This document shows positions 21,774 to 30,516 of a DNA stretch of 33,981 nucleotides, in pieces; position 1 is the stretch's first letter, and each line of letters starts with the position of its first letter. Both the position numbers and the translations under genes were made by a program. Below the pieces are notes generated by a model. It was not told the origin of the DNA and did no database searches. It saw only the letters and a list, made by a program, of their open reading frames with translations. Source of the stretch: Actinomycetes bacterium (GTDB lineage: Bacteria > Actinomycetota > Actinomycetes > Actinomycetales > Cellulomonadaceae); assembly GCA_021793115.1 (NCBI GenBank), contig JAJYTJ010000019.1:1-33981 (forward strand). Direction: 5' to 3'.

Positions 21774-23699
21774 TCAGGCGCTCTCGCGCAGCGAGCGCCG
21801 CTTCCCCTCGAGCGTGACGAGCTCGGCGAACGTCGCGCCGTACTCGGCGGCGTCCTCCGGCATCCGCTGCAGCCGGCCGCGCATGTCGGCGATCTGGCGC
21901 GTGAGCCCGATCTCCAGGAGCCGGCGCAGCACGCCGCGCGCGTAGTCGCCGAGCGCGTCCGGACGGTCCTCCGGCAGCGGCGCCACCGCGAGCTCCCCCA
22001 CCAGGGGCCGCACGGGCTCGGCGGCCTCCTCGAGCACGCGTCCCACCCAGGCCGTGGCGCTGCCGCCCTCCGCCACCAGCCGCCGCCCCTCGGCCGGGCC
22101 GCCCGCCGCGACCACCGCCTCGTGCACAGCCCGGTACGCCGGGACCGCGAACGCATCGGCCCGCAGCTCGTCGGCCGACGCCGGGACGAGCCCCGGCGCC
22201 TGCAGCAGCACCTCCAGCGCGGTGCGTTCCACCTGCGCCACCGGGTCGCGCCGGTCCGGGACGGGCACGCCCGCGGCGCGGGACGGTGCCGGCTCGGCCC
22301 GGCCGCCGCCGGACGGCCCCGGCCCGCCACGGCCCGACCGCGCCGCGGCCGCCACGGCGTCCCGCACCTGCCGCTCGTCGCCCATCCCCAGCCAGCCCGC
22401 GAGCGCGCGCGTGTACTCCGGCCGCATGGCGTTGTCGCGGATGGACGCGACCACCGGCGCAGCGGCACGCAGCGCGCCGATGCGTCCCTCGACGGTCGAC
22501 AGGTCGAACGCCCGCAGGCTCGAGCGGATGACGAACTCGAACAGCGGCTGGCGGCCGGCGACGAGCGCGCGCACCGCGTCCGGCCCCTGGGCCTGGCGCA
22601 GCTCGCACGGGTCCATCCCCGAGTCGGCGACCGCGACGAACGTCTGCGCCGAGAACGACTGGTCCTCGCCGAAGGCCCGCAGCGCGGCCTTCTGCCCGGC
22701 CGCGTCACCGTCGAACGTGAAGACGACCGCGCCGCCCACGGACTCGCCGCTGGCCAGCTGGACGCCGCCCGCCCCACCCGCGTCCCCCATGAGCCGGCGC
22801 ACGATCCGCGCGTGCTCCGAGCCGAATGCCGTGCCGCACGTCGCCACCGCGGTGCGCACGCCCGAGAGGTGCATCGCCATGACGTCCGTGTAGCCCTCGA
22901 CGACCACCACCTGCCGCTCCTTGGCGATCTCCCGCCTGGCCAGGTCGATCGCGTAGAGCACGTGCGACTTGCGGTAGAGCGCCGTCTCCGGCGTGTTGAG
23001 GTACTTGGGCCCCTGGTCCTCGTCGAACAGGCGGCGCGCGCCGAAGCCCACGGTCTCGCCGGTGACCTCCCGGATGGGCCAGACGAGCCGGCCGCGGAAC
23101 CGGTCGTAGACGCCGCGCTGGCCCTGCGACACCAGCCCCGACGCGACGAGCTCCGCCTCGGTGAACCCGCGCCCGCGCAGGTGCCGCGTCAGCGCGTCCC
23201 ACCCCTGCGGCGCGAAGCCCACGCCGAAGTCGTCGGCCGCCGCCCGGTCGAAGCCCCGAGCCGCCAGGAACGCGCGACCCGCGGCCGCCGGGGCCGAGGC
23301 GAGCTGCTCCCGGTAGAACTCCTCGGCAACCTTGTGCGCGTCGAGCAGCCGGCGACGGCGCCCGGGCTCCTCGCCGGGCCGCGGCGCGCCACCCTCCTCG
23401 TACCGCAGCGTCAGGCCGATGGTCGAGGCCAGGTACTCCACCGCCTCGGCGAACCCGAGGCCGTCGACCTTCTGGACGAACGCGATGACGTCGCCACCCT
23501 CGCCGCACCCGAAGCAGTGGTACCGACCCACCTGCGGCCGCACGTGGAAGGACGGCGACTTCTCGTCGTGGAACGGGCACAGCCCCTTGAGCGAGCCCAC
23601 GCCGGCCGGCTTCAGCGCGACGTGCTGACCAACGACCTCCTCGATGTGCACGCGCTCGCGGACCGCCTCCACGTCCTCCCGCCGGATGCGACCCGCCAC
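21774..23699 (-). CDS. dnaG: DNA primase
   Basis: Makes RNA primers for replication. 641 residues. N-terminal zinc ribbon with CPFHDEKSPSFH (Cys41, His44) and HCFGCGEGGD (Cys62, Cys65); the RNA polymerase-like core; TOPRIM with VVVEGYTDVMAMHLSG and VFTFDGDAAGQKAAL; and a C-terminal DnaB-interaction region of low conservation. A small Gly/Pro/Arg linker (about 425-450) precedes the last domain. The GTG start at 23699 has no ribosome site, but TAGACT ends 6 nt upstream, so the message is probably leaderless. It is followed on the same strand by the isochorismatase-like gene and preceded by dgt, a common actinobacterial order (dgt-dnaG). Confidence 0.96.
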   Translation of the reverse strand: MAGRIRREDVEAVRERVHIEEVVGQHVALKPAGVGSLKGLCPFHDEKSPSFHVRPQVGRYHCFGCGEGGDVIAFVQKVDGLGFAEAVEYLASTIGLTLRYEEGGAPRPGEEPGRRRRLLDAHKVAEEFYREQLASAPAAAGRAFLAARGFDRAAADDFGVGFAPQGWDALTRHLRGRGFTEAELVASGLVSQGQRGVYDRFRGRLVWPIREVTGETVGFGARRLFDEDQGPKYLNTPETALYRKSHVLYAIDLARREIAKERQVVVVEGYTDVMAMHLSGVRTAVATCGTAFGSEHARIVRRLMGDAGGAGGVQLASGESVGGAVVFTFDGDAAGQKAALRAFGEDQSFSAQTFVAVADSGMDPCELRQAQGPDAVRALVAGRQPLFEFVIRSSLRAFDLSTVEGRIGALRAAAPVVASIRDNAMRPEYTRALAGWLGMGDERQVRDAVAAAARSGRGGPGPSGGGRAEPAPSRAAGVPVPDRRDPVAQVERTALEVLLQAPGLVPASADELRADAFAVPAYRAVHEAVVAAGGPAEGRRLVAEGGSATAWVGRVLEEAAEPVRPLVGELAVAPLPEDRPDALGDYARGVLRRLLEIGLTRQIADMRGRLQRMPEDAAEYGATFAELVTLEGKRRSLRESA

Positions 23700-23705
23700 G
23701 GGCGC

Positions 23706-23711
23706 AGTCTA
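23706..23711 (-). promoter_or_regulatory. -10 hexamer of a leaderless dnaG promoter
   Basis: TAGACT on the minus strand (23711-23706) ends 6 nt before the GTG start of dnaG. With that spacing transcription would begin at or next to the start codon. The matching TAGGCT-N6-GTG arrangement before dgt supports the reading. No convincing -35. Confidence 0.5.
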
Positions 23712-23791
23712 GGTGGCCGGGCCCACGCGCCACGGCGGCGAGCGACGCCGGTGGTGCGCACGACGAGTGGGGGACGCGGGGCGGTCCGCGC

Positions 23792-23840
23792 CGGCGCGGT
23801 CAGCGCCGGGCGGTCGGCGAGCGGCGCGGTCAGCGCCGGG
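23792..23840. repeat. 30-bp tandem duplication across the dgt stop codon
   Basis: CGGCGCGGTCAGCGCCGGG occurs at 23792-23810 and 23822-23840, 30 bp apart. The second copy contains the dgt stop (23830-23832), so the gene's 3' end has been duplicated into the gap, the same pattern as the 28-bp array behind the VOC gene. Confidence 0.75.
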
Positions 23841-25119
23841 GCGAGAGCAGCCGCGCGTGCCACACGCCGGCGGACACGTCGGTGAGCGAGGCGACCTGGT
23901 CGACGACCACCCGCAGCCTGGCCGCGTCGTCGGCTGCGTCCGCCCAGTCGGCCGCGAACGGCGGCTCGAGCGCCAGCGGCGCCCGGTCGACGAGCACGCC
24001 GACGAGGTCCGTCAGCATCTCGCGCTGGCGCGCGTAGAGCGGCTCGAGCTCGCGCGGCGCCATGACGTAGGCGACCGCCAGCCCCTTGAGCACGAGGATC
24101 TCCGCCACCGTGTCGCCCGGCACCACCAGGTGCGCGGCGTACCGGGTGAGCGGCCCGGGCCCGTACGCCTCGCGCGTGGCGCGCTGGGCGGCCTTGGCGA
24201 ACCGGCCGATGAGCTGGCTCGTCGCGTCCTTGAGGACCGCGAGCGCCGCGCGGGAGCCGTCGAAGCCGGGCCGCCACAGCTCGGCCCCCACGAGCCGGTC
24301 CATGGCCTCCTGCAGCCCGCCCTCGTCGATCTCGTCGCCGTACCAGGCCTGCACCGCCTGCACCACGCGCGCGCGCTCGTCGTCCTGCTGGAGCACGCCG
24401 AGGTCGAACCGCCCGCCGACCACGGCGTCCTCGACGTCGTGGACCGAGTACGAGATGTCGTCGGCCAGGTCCATCACCTGCGCCTCGAGGCACTTGCGGC
24501 CCTCCGGCGCGCCGTCGCGAAGCCACGCGAACACGTCGAGGTCGTCCTCGTAGACGCCGAACTTGCGGGTGGGCCGGCCGCTGGCGGCGCTCACCGGACC
24601 GTCCCCGAGGCGCCACGGGTACTTCACCGAGGCGTCGAGGCTGGCGCGCGTGAGGTTGAGGCCCACGGGGCGGCCCTCGGCCGAGAACACCTTGGGCTCC
24701 AGGCGCGTGAGCAGCCGCAGCGTCTGGGCGTTGCCCTCGAACCCGCCGATGCCCTTGGCCGCCTCGGCGAGCGCGCGCTCGCCGTTGTGCCCGAACGGCG
24801 GGTGGCCGAGGTCGTGTGCCAGGCAGGCGGTGTCCACGACGTCCGGGTCGCACCCGAGCGCCTTGCCGAGCTCGCGGCCGATCTGCGCCACCTCGAGCGT
24901 GTGGGTCAGGCGCGTGCGGACGAAGTCGTCCGACGCCGGCCCGAGCACCTGGGTCTTCGCCCCGAGCCGGCGCAGGGCCGACGAATGGACGATCCGCGCC
25001 CGGTCGCGCTCGAACTGCGTCCGGCTGCGGTTCTTGTGGCCCTCGCGCACCCACCGCTCACGGTCGGCGTCGTCGTACGCCGACGAACCGCCCGCCCGGG
25101 TCCTGTCGGCACGCGCCAC
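23830..25119 (-). CDS. dgt: dGTPase / HD-domain deoxynucleoside triphosphate triphosphohydrolase
   Basis: Cleaves dNTPs to deoxynucleoside and triphosphate, helping control dNTP pools. 429 residues. HD-domain metal ligands: His73 in TRLTHTLEV, His102-Asp103 in LAHDLGHPPFGHNGE, and a later Asp in VMDLADDISYSVHD. The N-terminal FERDRARIVHSSALRRLGAK and KTQVLGP are typical of this subfamily. GTG 25119 lacks a ribosome site but TAGGCT lies 6 nt upstream, so it is probably leaderless. dgt and dnaG are adjacent and co-oriented, fitting a joint role in replication. A 30-bp duplication spans the stop. Confidence 0.93.
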   Translation of the reverse strand: MARADRTRAGGSSAYDDADRERWVREGHKNRSRTQFERDRARIVHSSALRRLGAKTQVLGPASDDFVRTRLTHTLEVAQIGRELGKALGCDPDVVDTACLAHDLGHPPFGHNGERALAEAAKGIGGFEGNAQTLRLLTRLEPKVFSAEGRPVGLNLTRASLDASVKYPWRLGDGPVSAASGRPTRKFGVYEDDLDVFAWLRDGAPEGRKCLEAQVMDLADDISYSVHDVEDAVVGGRFDLGVLQQDDERARVVQAVQAWYGDEIDEGGLQEAMDRLVGAELWRPGFDGSRAALAVLKDATSQLIGRFAKAAQRATREAYGPGPLTRYAAHLVVPGDTVAEILVLKGLAVAYVMAPRELEPLYARQREMLTDLVGVLVDRAPLALEPPFAADWADAADDAARLRVVVDQVASLTDVSAGVWHARLLSPRR

Positions 25120-25125
25120 GCCGCC

Positions 25126-25131
25126 AGCCTA
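25126..25131 (-). promoter_or_regulatory. -10 hexamer of a leaderless dgt promoter
   Basis: TAGGCT on the minus strand (25131-25126) ends 6 nt before the GTG start of dgt. The sequence and spacing match the dnaG case. No clear -35. Confidence 0.5.
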
Positions 25132-25192
25132 GCCAGTGGCGAGGGGCGGCCCGCCCAGCCGCCGGCGCACCGCCCCCGCGACGCCGAGCACG

Positions 25193-27067
25193 TCAGACGA
25201 GCCGCAACACGTGCGCCGCCGGGCCCGCCGCGGGCAGCTCGAGCACGCCGCCCTCGGCGCGGGCGGGCTCACCCTCGAGGGTCTCGACCCCGCGCGCGCC
25301 GAGCGCGGCCAGCGGCAGGCGCACGGCGGCGTGGCGCCCGCGCGCGACGTGGACGAGCAGCCGCTCGTCGGGGTGCTCGCGCAGGTACGTCATCGAGTCG
25401 TCGCCGACGTCCACCCAGCGCAGGCCGCCGCGCCGCAGCGCCACGTGCGCGTGCCGCAGGGCGATCCATCGCCGGTAGGCGTCGTGCGTGGGCTCGTCCC
25501 ACTCCCCCGGCCGAGCCCACGGGAACGGCGTGCGGGAGTGCTCCCCGTCGACGCCCGTGAGCCCGATCTCGTCACCGGCGAAGACGGCCGGGACGCCCGG
25601 CATCGTCATCTGCAGCGCGAGCCCGACGAGGTGACGCTCCCGGCCGCGGCCCGCCGCGTCCACCCGCCCCGAGGTCCCGCCGCCGACGACCGTGCGGAAG
25701 CGCGGCGTGTCGTGCGAGTCCAGGTGCAGCGTGGACGCCGCCCACGCCGCCCACGGCGCGCCCGAACGCACCTCGCGGAGCGTGGCGACCGCCGCGCCGC
25801 CGGGCAGCGACGGGATGGGCAGCGGTTGGCCGGCGAACGGCGAGCCCTGCACCACGCGGGCCTCGTCGGCACCCGCGCTGAGCCAGGACCACACCGGCCG
25901 CGAGAAGCCCGCGTAGTCCATCGTCCCGTGCCAGCCGTCGCCCGCCAGGTCGCCGGCCGCGTCGTGGCCGTGCTCGGCGAGCAGCCACGCGTCGGGGTGG
26001 CCCGCCGCCATCGTGCGGCGCACCGTGCGCGCCACCTCGTGCGTGAGGTCGTCGGCCCCGAGGCGGCCCGTCATGTTGGCGACGTCGATGCGCCACGAGT
26101 CCAGGCCGGCGTCCAGCCAGCGGGCGACCGCCGAGCCCGGGCCGTCGTAGAGGGCGGCCCGCAGGTCGGCGCAGCGGTGGTCCAGCTTGGGCAGCGACGG
26201 CACGCCGAGCCAGCTCGCGTACTCGTCGGGGTGGCGGCCGAACCGGTAGTACGCCGCCTGCGGTGCCGCGGCGTCGGCCACGGCCGCGCGGAACCACTCG
26301 TGCGCCACGCCCGTGTGGTTCAGGGTGAGGTCGCCCAGCACGCGCACGCCGCGCGCGTGGGCCGCGGCCAGCAGCCGGCCGAACGCCTCGTCGCCCCCGA
26401 GCACGGGGTCGATCCGGTCGAACGTCACCGCGTCGTAGCGGTGGTTGGAGCGCCCCTCGAAGATCGGCGTGAGGTACAGCACCGTCGCCCCGAGCCCCGT
26501 GACGTGGTCGAGGTGCTCTGCGATCCCGTCGAGGTCGCCGCCGTACCACTGGTGCGCGGTGTCCCGCCCCTCGTGCACCACCGGGTCGTCCCACGCCGCC
26601 GGCAGCGCCCAGGCCGGCGTCGGCCGCTGCCGGCCCGAGCGCGCGAAGCGGTCGGGGAACACCTGGTAGACGACCTGGTCGGCCACCCAGTCCGGCGGCG
26701 GGTCGAACACCGACAGGCGGAAGTCGCCGGCGTCGGACACGTCACGTCGCAGCACGCCGCGCGCGGTGAGCCACCGGTAGTCACGGTCGGGGTCGACGAG
26801 GAACCGGTAGGACGTCACGGGGTTGTCCGCGTGCACCTCGGCGACGAACCACGCGCCGCCCTCGTCGGACGCGTCCCGGCGCGCGGGCGCGAGGACGGGC
26901 TCGCCGTCCCGGACGGACCGCAGCACCACGGTGGCGTCGCGGCCCGCACGTCCGGGCACCGACGGCACCCGGACGCGCACCGGGATCGCGTCGCCGAGCC
27001 GGCGGGTGCCCGGCGCGGTGTAGGTGACCGAGCCGTCGTGGTGCGGCTCGTCGAGGAGCGACGTCAT
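25193..27067 (-). CDS. Cytoplasmic GH13 alpha-glucosidase / neopullulanase-like enzyme
   Basis: Hydrolyses imported maltodextrins. 624 residues from ATG 27067, which has AAGGAGG 4 nt upstream. An N-terminal beta-sandwich (about 1-140) precedes the (beta/alpha)8 barrel that opens WVADQVVYQVFPDRFARSG. Catalytic residues by GH13 pattern: Asp in DSWRIDVANM (nucleophile), Glu in AWLLAEHGHD (acid/base) and Asp in LDSHDTPRF; conserved region I is GDLTLNHTG. No signal peptide, so it acts inside the cell on oligosaccharides brought in by MalEFG. Exact specificity (alpha-glucosidase, cyclomaltodextrinase, neopullulanase) cannot be fixed. Last gene of the mal operon, 81 bp after the amylase lipoprotein gene. 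Confidence 0.9.
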   Translation of the reverse strand: MTSLLDEPHHDGSVTYTAPGTRRLGDAIPVRVRVPSVPGRAGRDATVVLRSVRDGEPVLAPARRDASDEGGAWFVAEVHADNPVTSYRFLVDPDRDYRWLTARGVLRRDVSDAGDFRLSVFDPPPDWVADQVVYQVFPDRFARSGRQRPTPAWALPAAWDDPVVHEGRDTAHQWYGGDLDGIAEHLDHVTGLGATVLYLTPIFEGRSNHRYDAVTFDRIDPVLGGDEAFGRLLAAAHARGVRVLGDLTLNHTGVAHEWFRAAVADAAAPQAAYYRFGRHPDEYASWLGVPSLPKLDHRCADLRAALYDGPGSAVARWLDAGLDSWRIDVANMTGRLGADDLTHEVARTVRRTMAAGHPDAWLLAEHGHDAAGDLAGDGWHGTMDYAGFSRPVWSWLSAGADEARVVQGSPFAGQPLPIPSLPGGAAVATLREVRSGAPWAAWAASTLHLDSHDTPRFRTVVGGGTSGRVDAAGRGRERHLVGLALQMTMPGVPAVFAGDEIGLTGVDGEHSRTPFPWARPGEWDEPTHDAYRRWIALRHAHVALRRGGLRWVDVGDDSMTYLREHPDERLLVHVARGRHAAVRLPLAALGARGVETLEGEPARAEGGVLELPAAGPAAHVLRLV

Positions 27068-27148
27068 GGGGCCTCCTTGGCCTCGCGGGTGTGCTGGGCC
27101 ACCGGACGGCACGGGCCGGCCAGGTGGCGGTGGGGCATGGGGCGGCGG

Positions 27149-28852
27149 CTACCGCAGGACGACGACGGAGCCGGGCGGCAGCGTCAGGCGACCGCCGGAC
27201 AGCGTCGGCGTCGCGGTGCCGTCCGTGAGCAGGTGGTCCCGGATCCGCACGGAGGCGGGCAACCCCATCGCGCCCAGCTGCTCGGTGTGCGCCGCGGTGT
27301 CGAGGTTCTCCAGGACGTAGACCGTCGCCCCTTGGTAGGTGTCGGAGAACGCCAGCACCGCACGGTCGCTCGCCGTGATCGAGACGTAGGTGCCGCGCGC
27401 GAGCCCGGGCGTGCGCCGCCGCAGCGCGAGCACGTCGTGGTAGAAGCGCAGCACCGATCCGGGGTCCTTGAGCTGCTGGTCCACGGGCACCACGGCGCTC
27501 TCGTCGTACGTGCCGCCCGGCGGTGGCTTCGTCATGCCCGTGCGGTCGGTGGCGGACCACACCATGGGCATCCGCTTGTTCGGGTCGGTGCCCGACCCGA
27601 GCATGCCGATCTCCTCGCCGTAGTACAGGAACGGGTCGCCCGGCATGAGGAGGTAGGTGGCGGCCGCCAGCTTCTCCAGCCGGGGCGAGCGCATGAGGTA
27701 GCCGGCGGGGCGCGGGTTGTCGTGGTTCGAGATGAACGGCGCGTCCATCGCGGCCGGGTTCGCCGCGTGGATCGTCGCGTTCCACCGCTGCGTGGCCTGC
27801 GAGAGCCCGGTCCCGTCCTTCGCCGACATGGCGGCGTTGATGGTGCCGCTCACCGTGGCGAACGGATAGTTGAAGTAGCTGTCGACCCCGCTGGTGTAGG
27901 CGGTGGCGAGCGTCGTGGCGTCGGTCCACGCCTCACCGACGAGGTAGGCGTCGGGGTTCACGGCCGTGCAGGTCGCCTTCAGCCACTTCTGGAACGCCAC
28001 GCCCGCCGCCGCGTCGTGCGGGTAGTACGACGTGGTGGCATCGAGCCGGAAGCCGTCCACGCCCTTGTGCAGCCAGAAGGCGACGATGCCCGCGATCTCC
28101 TTGCGGACGTCGGGGTCGTCCAGGTTGAGGTCCGGCATGCCGGGCGAGAAGACCGCCGAGTAGTAGATGTCGCTCGTCCCGTACCGGACGTAGCCGGCCT
28201 TCGGCGTGGAGGAGAAGTGGTAGTAGTCGACGTACTTGTTCGTCGTCCCCGCCAGCAGCGCGTCGACCGCCCGCGTGAACCACGGGTGCTTCGACGACGT
28301 GTGCTGGATCACGAGGTCCATGAGCACCCGCACGTCGTCGCGGTGGGCCTTCGCGATGAGGGTGTCGAAGTCCTGCATCGTCCCGAACTGGGGGTCGATC
28401 GCCTCGAAGTCGGTGATGTCGTACTTGTGATACGAGGGCGAGGGGTTGATCGGCGTCAGCCAGATCCCGTCGGCGCCCAGGTCGTCGTGGATGTAGGAGA
28501 GCTTCTGCGTGACGCCCGCGAGGTCACCGATGCCGTCGCCGTTCGAGTCGGCGAAGCTGCCGACGAAGATCTCGTAGTAGGAGCGGTAGCGGTCCGACAG
28601 GGTCGGCGCCGCCGCCGGGCCGCAGGCCGCGAGCGGGCCGGCCGCCAGGACGGCGGCCAGGGCCACCGCGACGCCCGCCCGGACCCGACGTCGCGCGCGG
28701 CGGTCGCCGACGCGGAAGCCGAGGCGGTCGCCGAGGCGGTTCATCACGCGGTTCATCACGCGGTTCGCCACGCCGTTCGCCACGCCGTTCGCCACGCCGT
28801 TCGCCACGCCGTTCGCCACGCCGTTCGTCACGCCGGCCCGGTCGCCGCTCAC
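27149..28852 (-). CDS. Secreted GH13 alpha-amylase lipoprotein
   Basis: Extracellular, membrane-anchored starch or maltodextrin hydrolase. Signal peptide with lipobox (VAVALAAVLAAGPLAACGPA; the lipidated Cys is residue 77 from GTG 28852, or 45 from ATG 28756), then the barrel from YYEIFVGSFADSNGDGIGDL. Catalytic set: Asp in DGFRLDATTSYY, Glu in YLVGEAWTD, Asp in FISNHDNPR; region I is LVIQHTSSKHPWF. The GTG at 28852 overlaps the traX stop as GTGA, so translational coupling favours it, giving 567 residues; but residues 7-50 are then a four-residue repeat (NGVA and variants), and ATG 28756 or 28744 inside it gives a more usual signal peptide. The same operon encodes the importer and the cytoplasmic hydrolase. 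Confidence 0.9.
   Translation of the reverse strand: MSGDRAGVTNGVANGVANGVANGVANGVANRVMNRVMNRLGDRLGFRVGDRRARRRVRAGVAVALAAVLAAGPLAACGPAAAPTLSDRYRSYYEIFVGSFADSNGDGIGDLAGVTQKLSYIHDDLGADGIWLTPINPSPSYHKYDITDFEAIDPQFGTMQDFDTLIAKAHRDDVRVLMDLVIQHTSSKHPWFTRAVDALLAGTTNKYVDYYHFSSTPKAGYVRYGTSDIYYSAVFSPGMPDLNLDDPDVRKEIAGIVAFWLHKGVDGFRLDATTSYYPHDAAAGVAFQKWLKATCTAVNPDAYLVGEAWTDATTLATAYTSGVDSYFNYPFATVSGTINAAMSAKDGTGLSQATQRWNATIHAANPAAMDAPFISNHDNPRPAGYLMRSPRLEKLAAATYLLMPGDPFLYYGEEIGMLGSGTDPNKRMPMVWSATDRTGMTKPPPGGTYDESAVVPVDQQLKDPGSVLRFYHDVLALRRRTPGLARGTYVSITASDRAVLAFSDTYQGATVYVLENLDTAAHTEQLGAMGLPASVRIRDHLLTDGTATPTLSGGRLTLPPGSVVVLR
28715..28834. repeat. 12-bp tandem repeat in the amylase signal-peptide region
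   Basis: GTTCGCCACGCC (plus strand) repeats five times exactly from 28763 to 28822, a sixth variant copy at 28823-28834, then GTTCATCACGCG twice (28739-28762) and two more degenerate units (28715-28738). In the amylase frame it codes NGVA repeats grading into NRVM, NRLG, DRLG. Unit length is a multiple of three, so copy changes keep the frame. No spacers, so not CRISPR. Confidence 0.92.
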
Positions 28853-29571
28853 GCCGCACGCCCCAGCAGGCCGGCGGCGAGCAGCACCACGGGGTACAGG
28901 ACGTAGAAGAGGTAGCGCGGGCAGGCCCGGCCGCGCGTCTCGTTGCGGAAGTGGAGCACCGCGACGCCGATCGCCGGCAGCACGAGGGCGACCGCGCCCA
29001 GCACCCCGGCGACCGCCATCATCGTGTTCTCCCGGGCGTGCAGCGTGGCGAACACCACGCAGAAGAGCAGCAGCACGACGCCGGTCGGCATGACACCGAG
29101 CCGCAGCCCGACGTTGAAGAGCACCAGCCACAGCACGCCGGCGACGACGACGAGCACGGACAGCCCCAGGTGCCGGCGCGGGCCCTGCCGCAGCCGGTCC
29201 AGCGCCCACAGCACGACGAGCGAGACGAGGAGCGCGAACACCGGGTTCTGCGACCGCAGGTCCCACACGCGTCCGCTCGTCGCCAGGTCGTAGGGCACCT
29301 CGCTCACCACGGCGAGCACCGCCAGCCGGGCGGCGTACCGCGCCACGCTGCGCGTGTGGACGAAGCCCCACCAGAGCAGCCAGGCGTAGATCGGGATCGC
29401 CGTCCACGACGCGGCCTCGACCAGGACGACCACCGTCAGCCGGGGCAGGTCGGCGGTCGCCGGGTCGGCCGGCAGGCCCTTGAGACCCACCGCCGTCGCG
29501 ACCGCCGAGGCGCCGACGAGCGCGAGGCCGACGACCTTCAAGCCCAGGTTGGACACGCCACGCGACGCCAC
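28849..29571 (-). CDS. TraX-family membrane protein
   Basis: A 240-residue protein with about seven or eight membrane segments. Family marks: EAASWTAIPIYAWLLWWGF, ARYAARLAVLAVVSEVPYDL, WDLRSQNPVFALLVSL and the ending YLFYVLYPVVLLAAGLL. TraX of plasmid F acetylates pilin (family knowledge); chromosomal actinobacterial members sit near sugar operons and may be acyltransferases or act on the cell envelope, but no reaction is known. The start is GTG 29571, 9 nt after the malG stop; its own stop overlaps the amylase GTG. So it is embedded in the mal operon between importer and amylase. Confidence 0.85.
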   Translation of the reverse strand: MASRGVSNLGLKVVGLALVGASAVATAVGLKGLPADPATADLPRLTVVVLVEAASWTAIPIYAWLLWWGFVHTRSVARYAARLAVLAVVSEVPYDLATSGRVWDLRSQNPVFALLVSLVVLWALDRLRQGPRRHLGLSVLVVVAGVLWLVLFNVGLRLGVMPTGVVLLLFCVVFATLHARENTMMAVAGVLGAVALVLPAIGVAVLHFRNETRGRACPRYLFYVLYPVVLLAAGLLGRAA

Positions 29572-29580
29572 CGTGCGCGC

Positions 29581-30516
29581 TCAGCCCTTGACCGAGCCGG
29601 TCATGGACGACTGGTAGAACCGCTGCATCACGATGAACAGCACCGCGATGGGGATCGAGACCAGCACGGCACCGGCCGCGAAGCGCGCGTACCACTGCGC
29701 GATGTACTCCTTCTGCAGCATCTGCCACAGCCCGAGCGACACCGTGTAGTTGCCCTGCGTGCGCGCGATCGCCTTGGCCATGACGAAGTCCAGCCACGGC
29801 GTGAGGAACCCGACGATCGCCTGGTAGACCATCATCGGCTTGGTGATGGGCAGGATGATCCGGCGGAACACCGTCCACCGCGTGCAGCCGTCGAGCATCG
29901 CGGCCTCGTCCATGGAGATCGGAATGGTGTCCATGAACCCCTTCATCACGTAGAACCCGGCGCCCGACCCCGCCGAGTACACGACGATGAGCGCGACCAC
30001 CGTGGCGGTCGAGCTCCCGGTCAGCCCGAGCGCCTTGAGGATGAAGTAGATCGCCACCACGGCCATGATCCCGGGGAACATTCCCAGGATCAGCGCGGTG
30101 TTCATGAGGCTGCGCCGCATCGTGAACCGCAGCCGGCTCATGACGAATCCCACAGAGAGCACGAAGAACAGGTTGATGAGGCACACGAAGATCGCGATGA
30201 CGAACGTGCGCAGGAACATCGCGCCGAAGTTCATCACGGACCTGTCGGTGAACAGCTGGACGTAGTTGTCGAACGTGTAGCGCGTCGGGAAGAACGTCGT
30301 GGTGTACGGCAGCGTGTTCTGGTTGAAGCTCTCCATGAGCACCCACACGACGGGGATGACCCAGATGAGCGCCATGACCGTGAGGAAGGCGTGCGCGACC
30401 GCGTCGGTCACGCGCTGGCGGCGGCGCATCCCGCCGCGCGCCGTCGGGCCGCCGGCGCGGTGGACCACCGTGCGGCCGGCGCGGATGTCCGTGGCGGTGG
30501 TCGGCGGCAGCGTCAC
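29581..30516 (-). CDS. malG: Maltose/maltodextrin ABC transporter permease MalG
   Basis: Inner-membrane subunit of the maltodextrin importer. 311 residues, six membrane segments (for example AFLTVMALIWVIPVVWVLME), and the EAA coupling motif DEAAMLDGCTRWTVFRRIIL. C-terminal YARFAAGAVLVSIPIAVLF and the family ending MTGSVKG are as usual. GTG 30516 overlaps the malF stop as GTGA, which decides the start: the frame is open a long way upstream inside malF, but not family-like there. Works with MalF, MalE and an ATPase (MsiK/MalK type) that is not in the window. Confidence 0.95.
   Translation of the reverse strand: MTLPPTTATDIRAGRTVVHRAGGPTARGGMRRRQRVTDAVAHAFLTVMALIWVIPVVWVLMESFNQNTLPYTTTFFPTRYTFDNYVQLFTDRSVMNFGAMFLRTFVIAIFVCLINLFFVLSVGFVMSRLRFTMRRSLMNTALILGMFPGIMAVVAIYFILKALGLTGSSTATVVALIVVYSAGSGAGFYVMKGFMDTIPISMDEAAMLDGCTRWTVFRRIILPITKPMMVYQAIVGFLTPWLDFVMAKAIARTQGNYTVSLGLWQMLQKEYIAQWYARFAAGAVLVSIPIAVLFIVMQRFYQSSMTGSVKG

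Noticed and set aside
25136..28906. 1256-codon plus-strand frame antisense to both GH13 genes
   Set aside because: Low-complexity Arg/Val/Gly/His translation; the minus-strand enzymes with intact catalytic residues explain the region.
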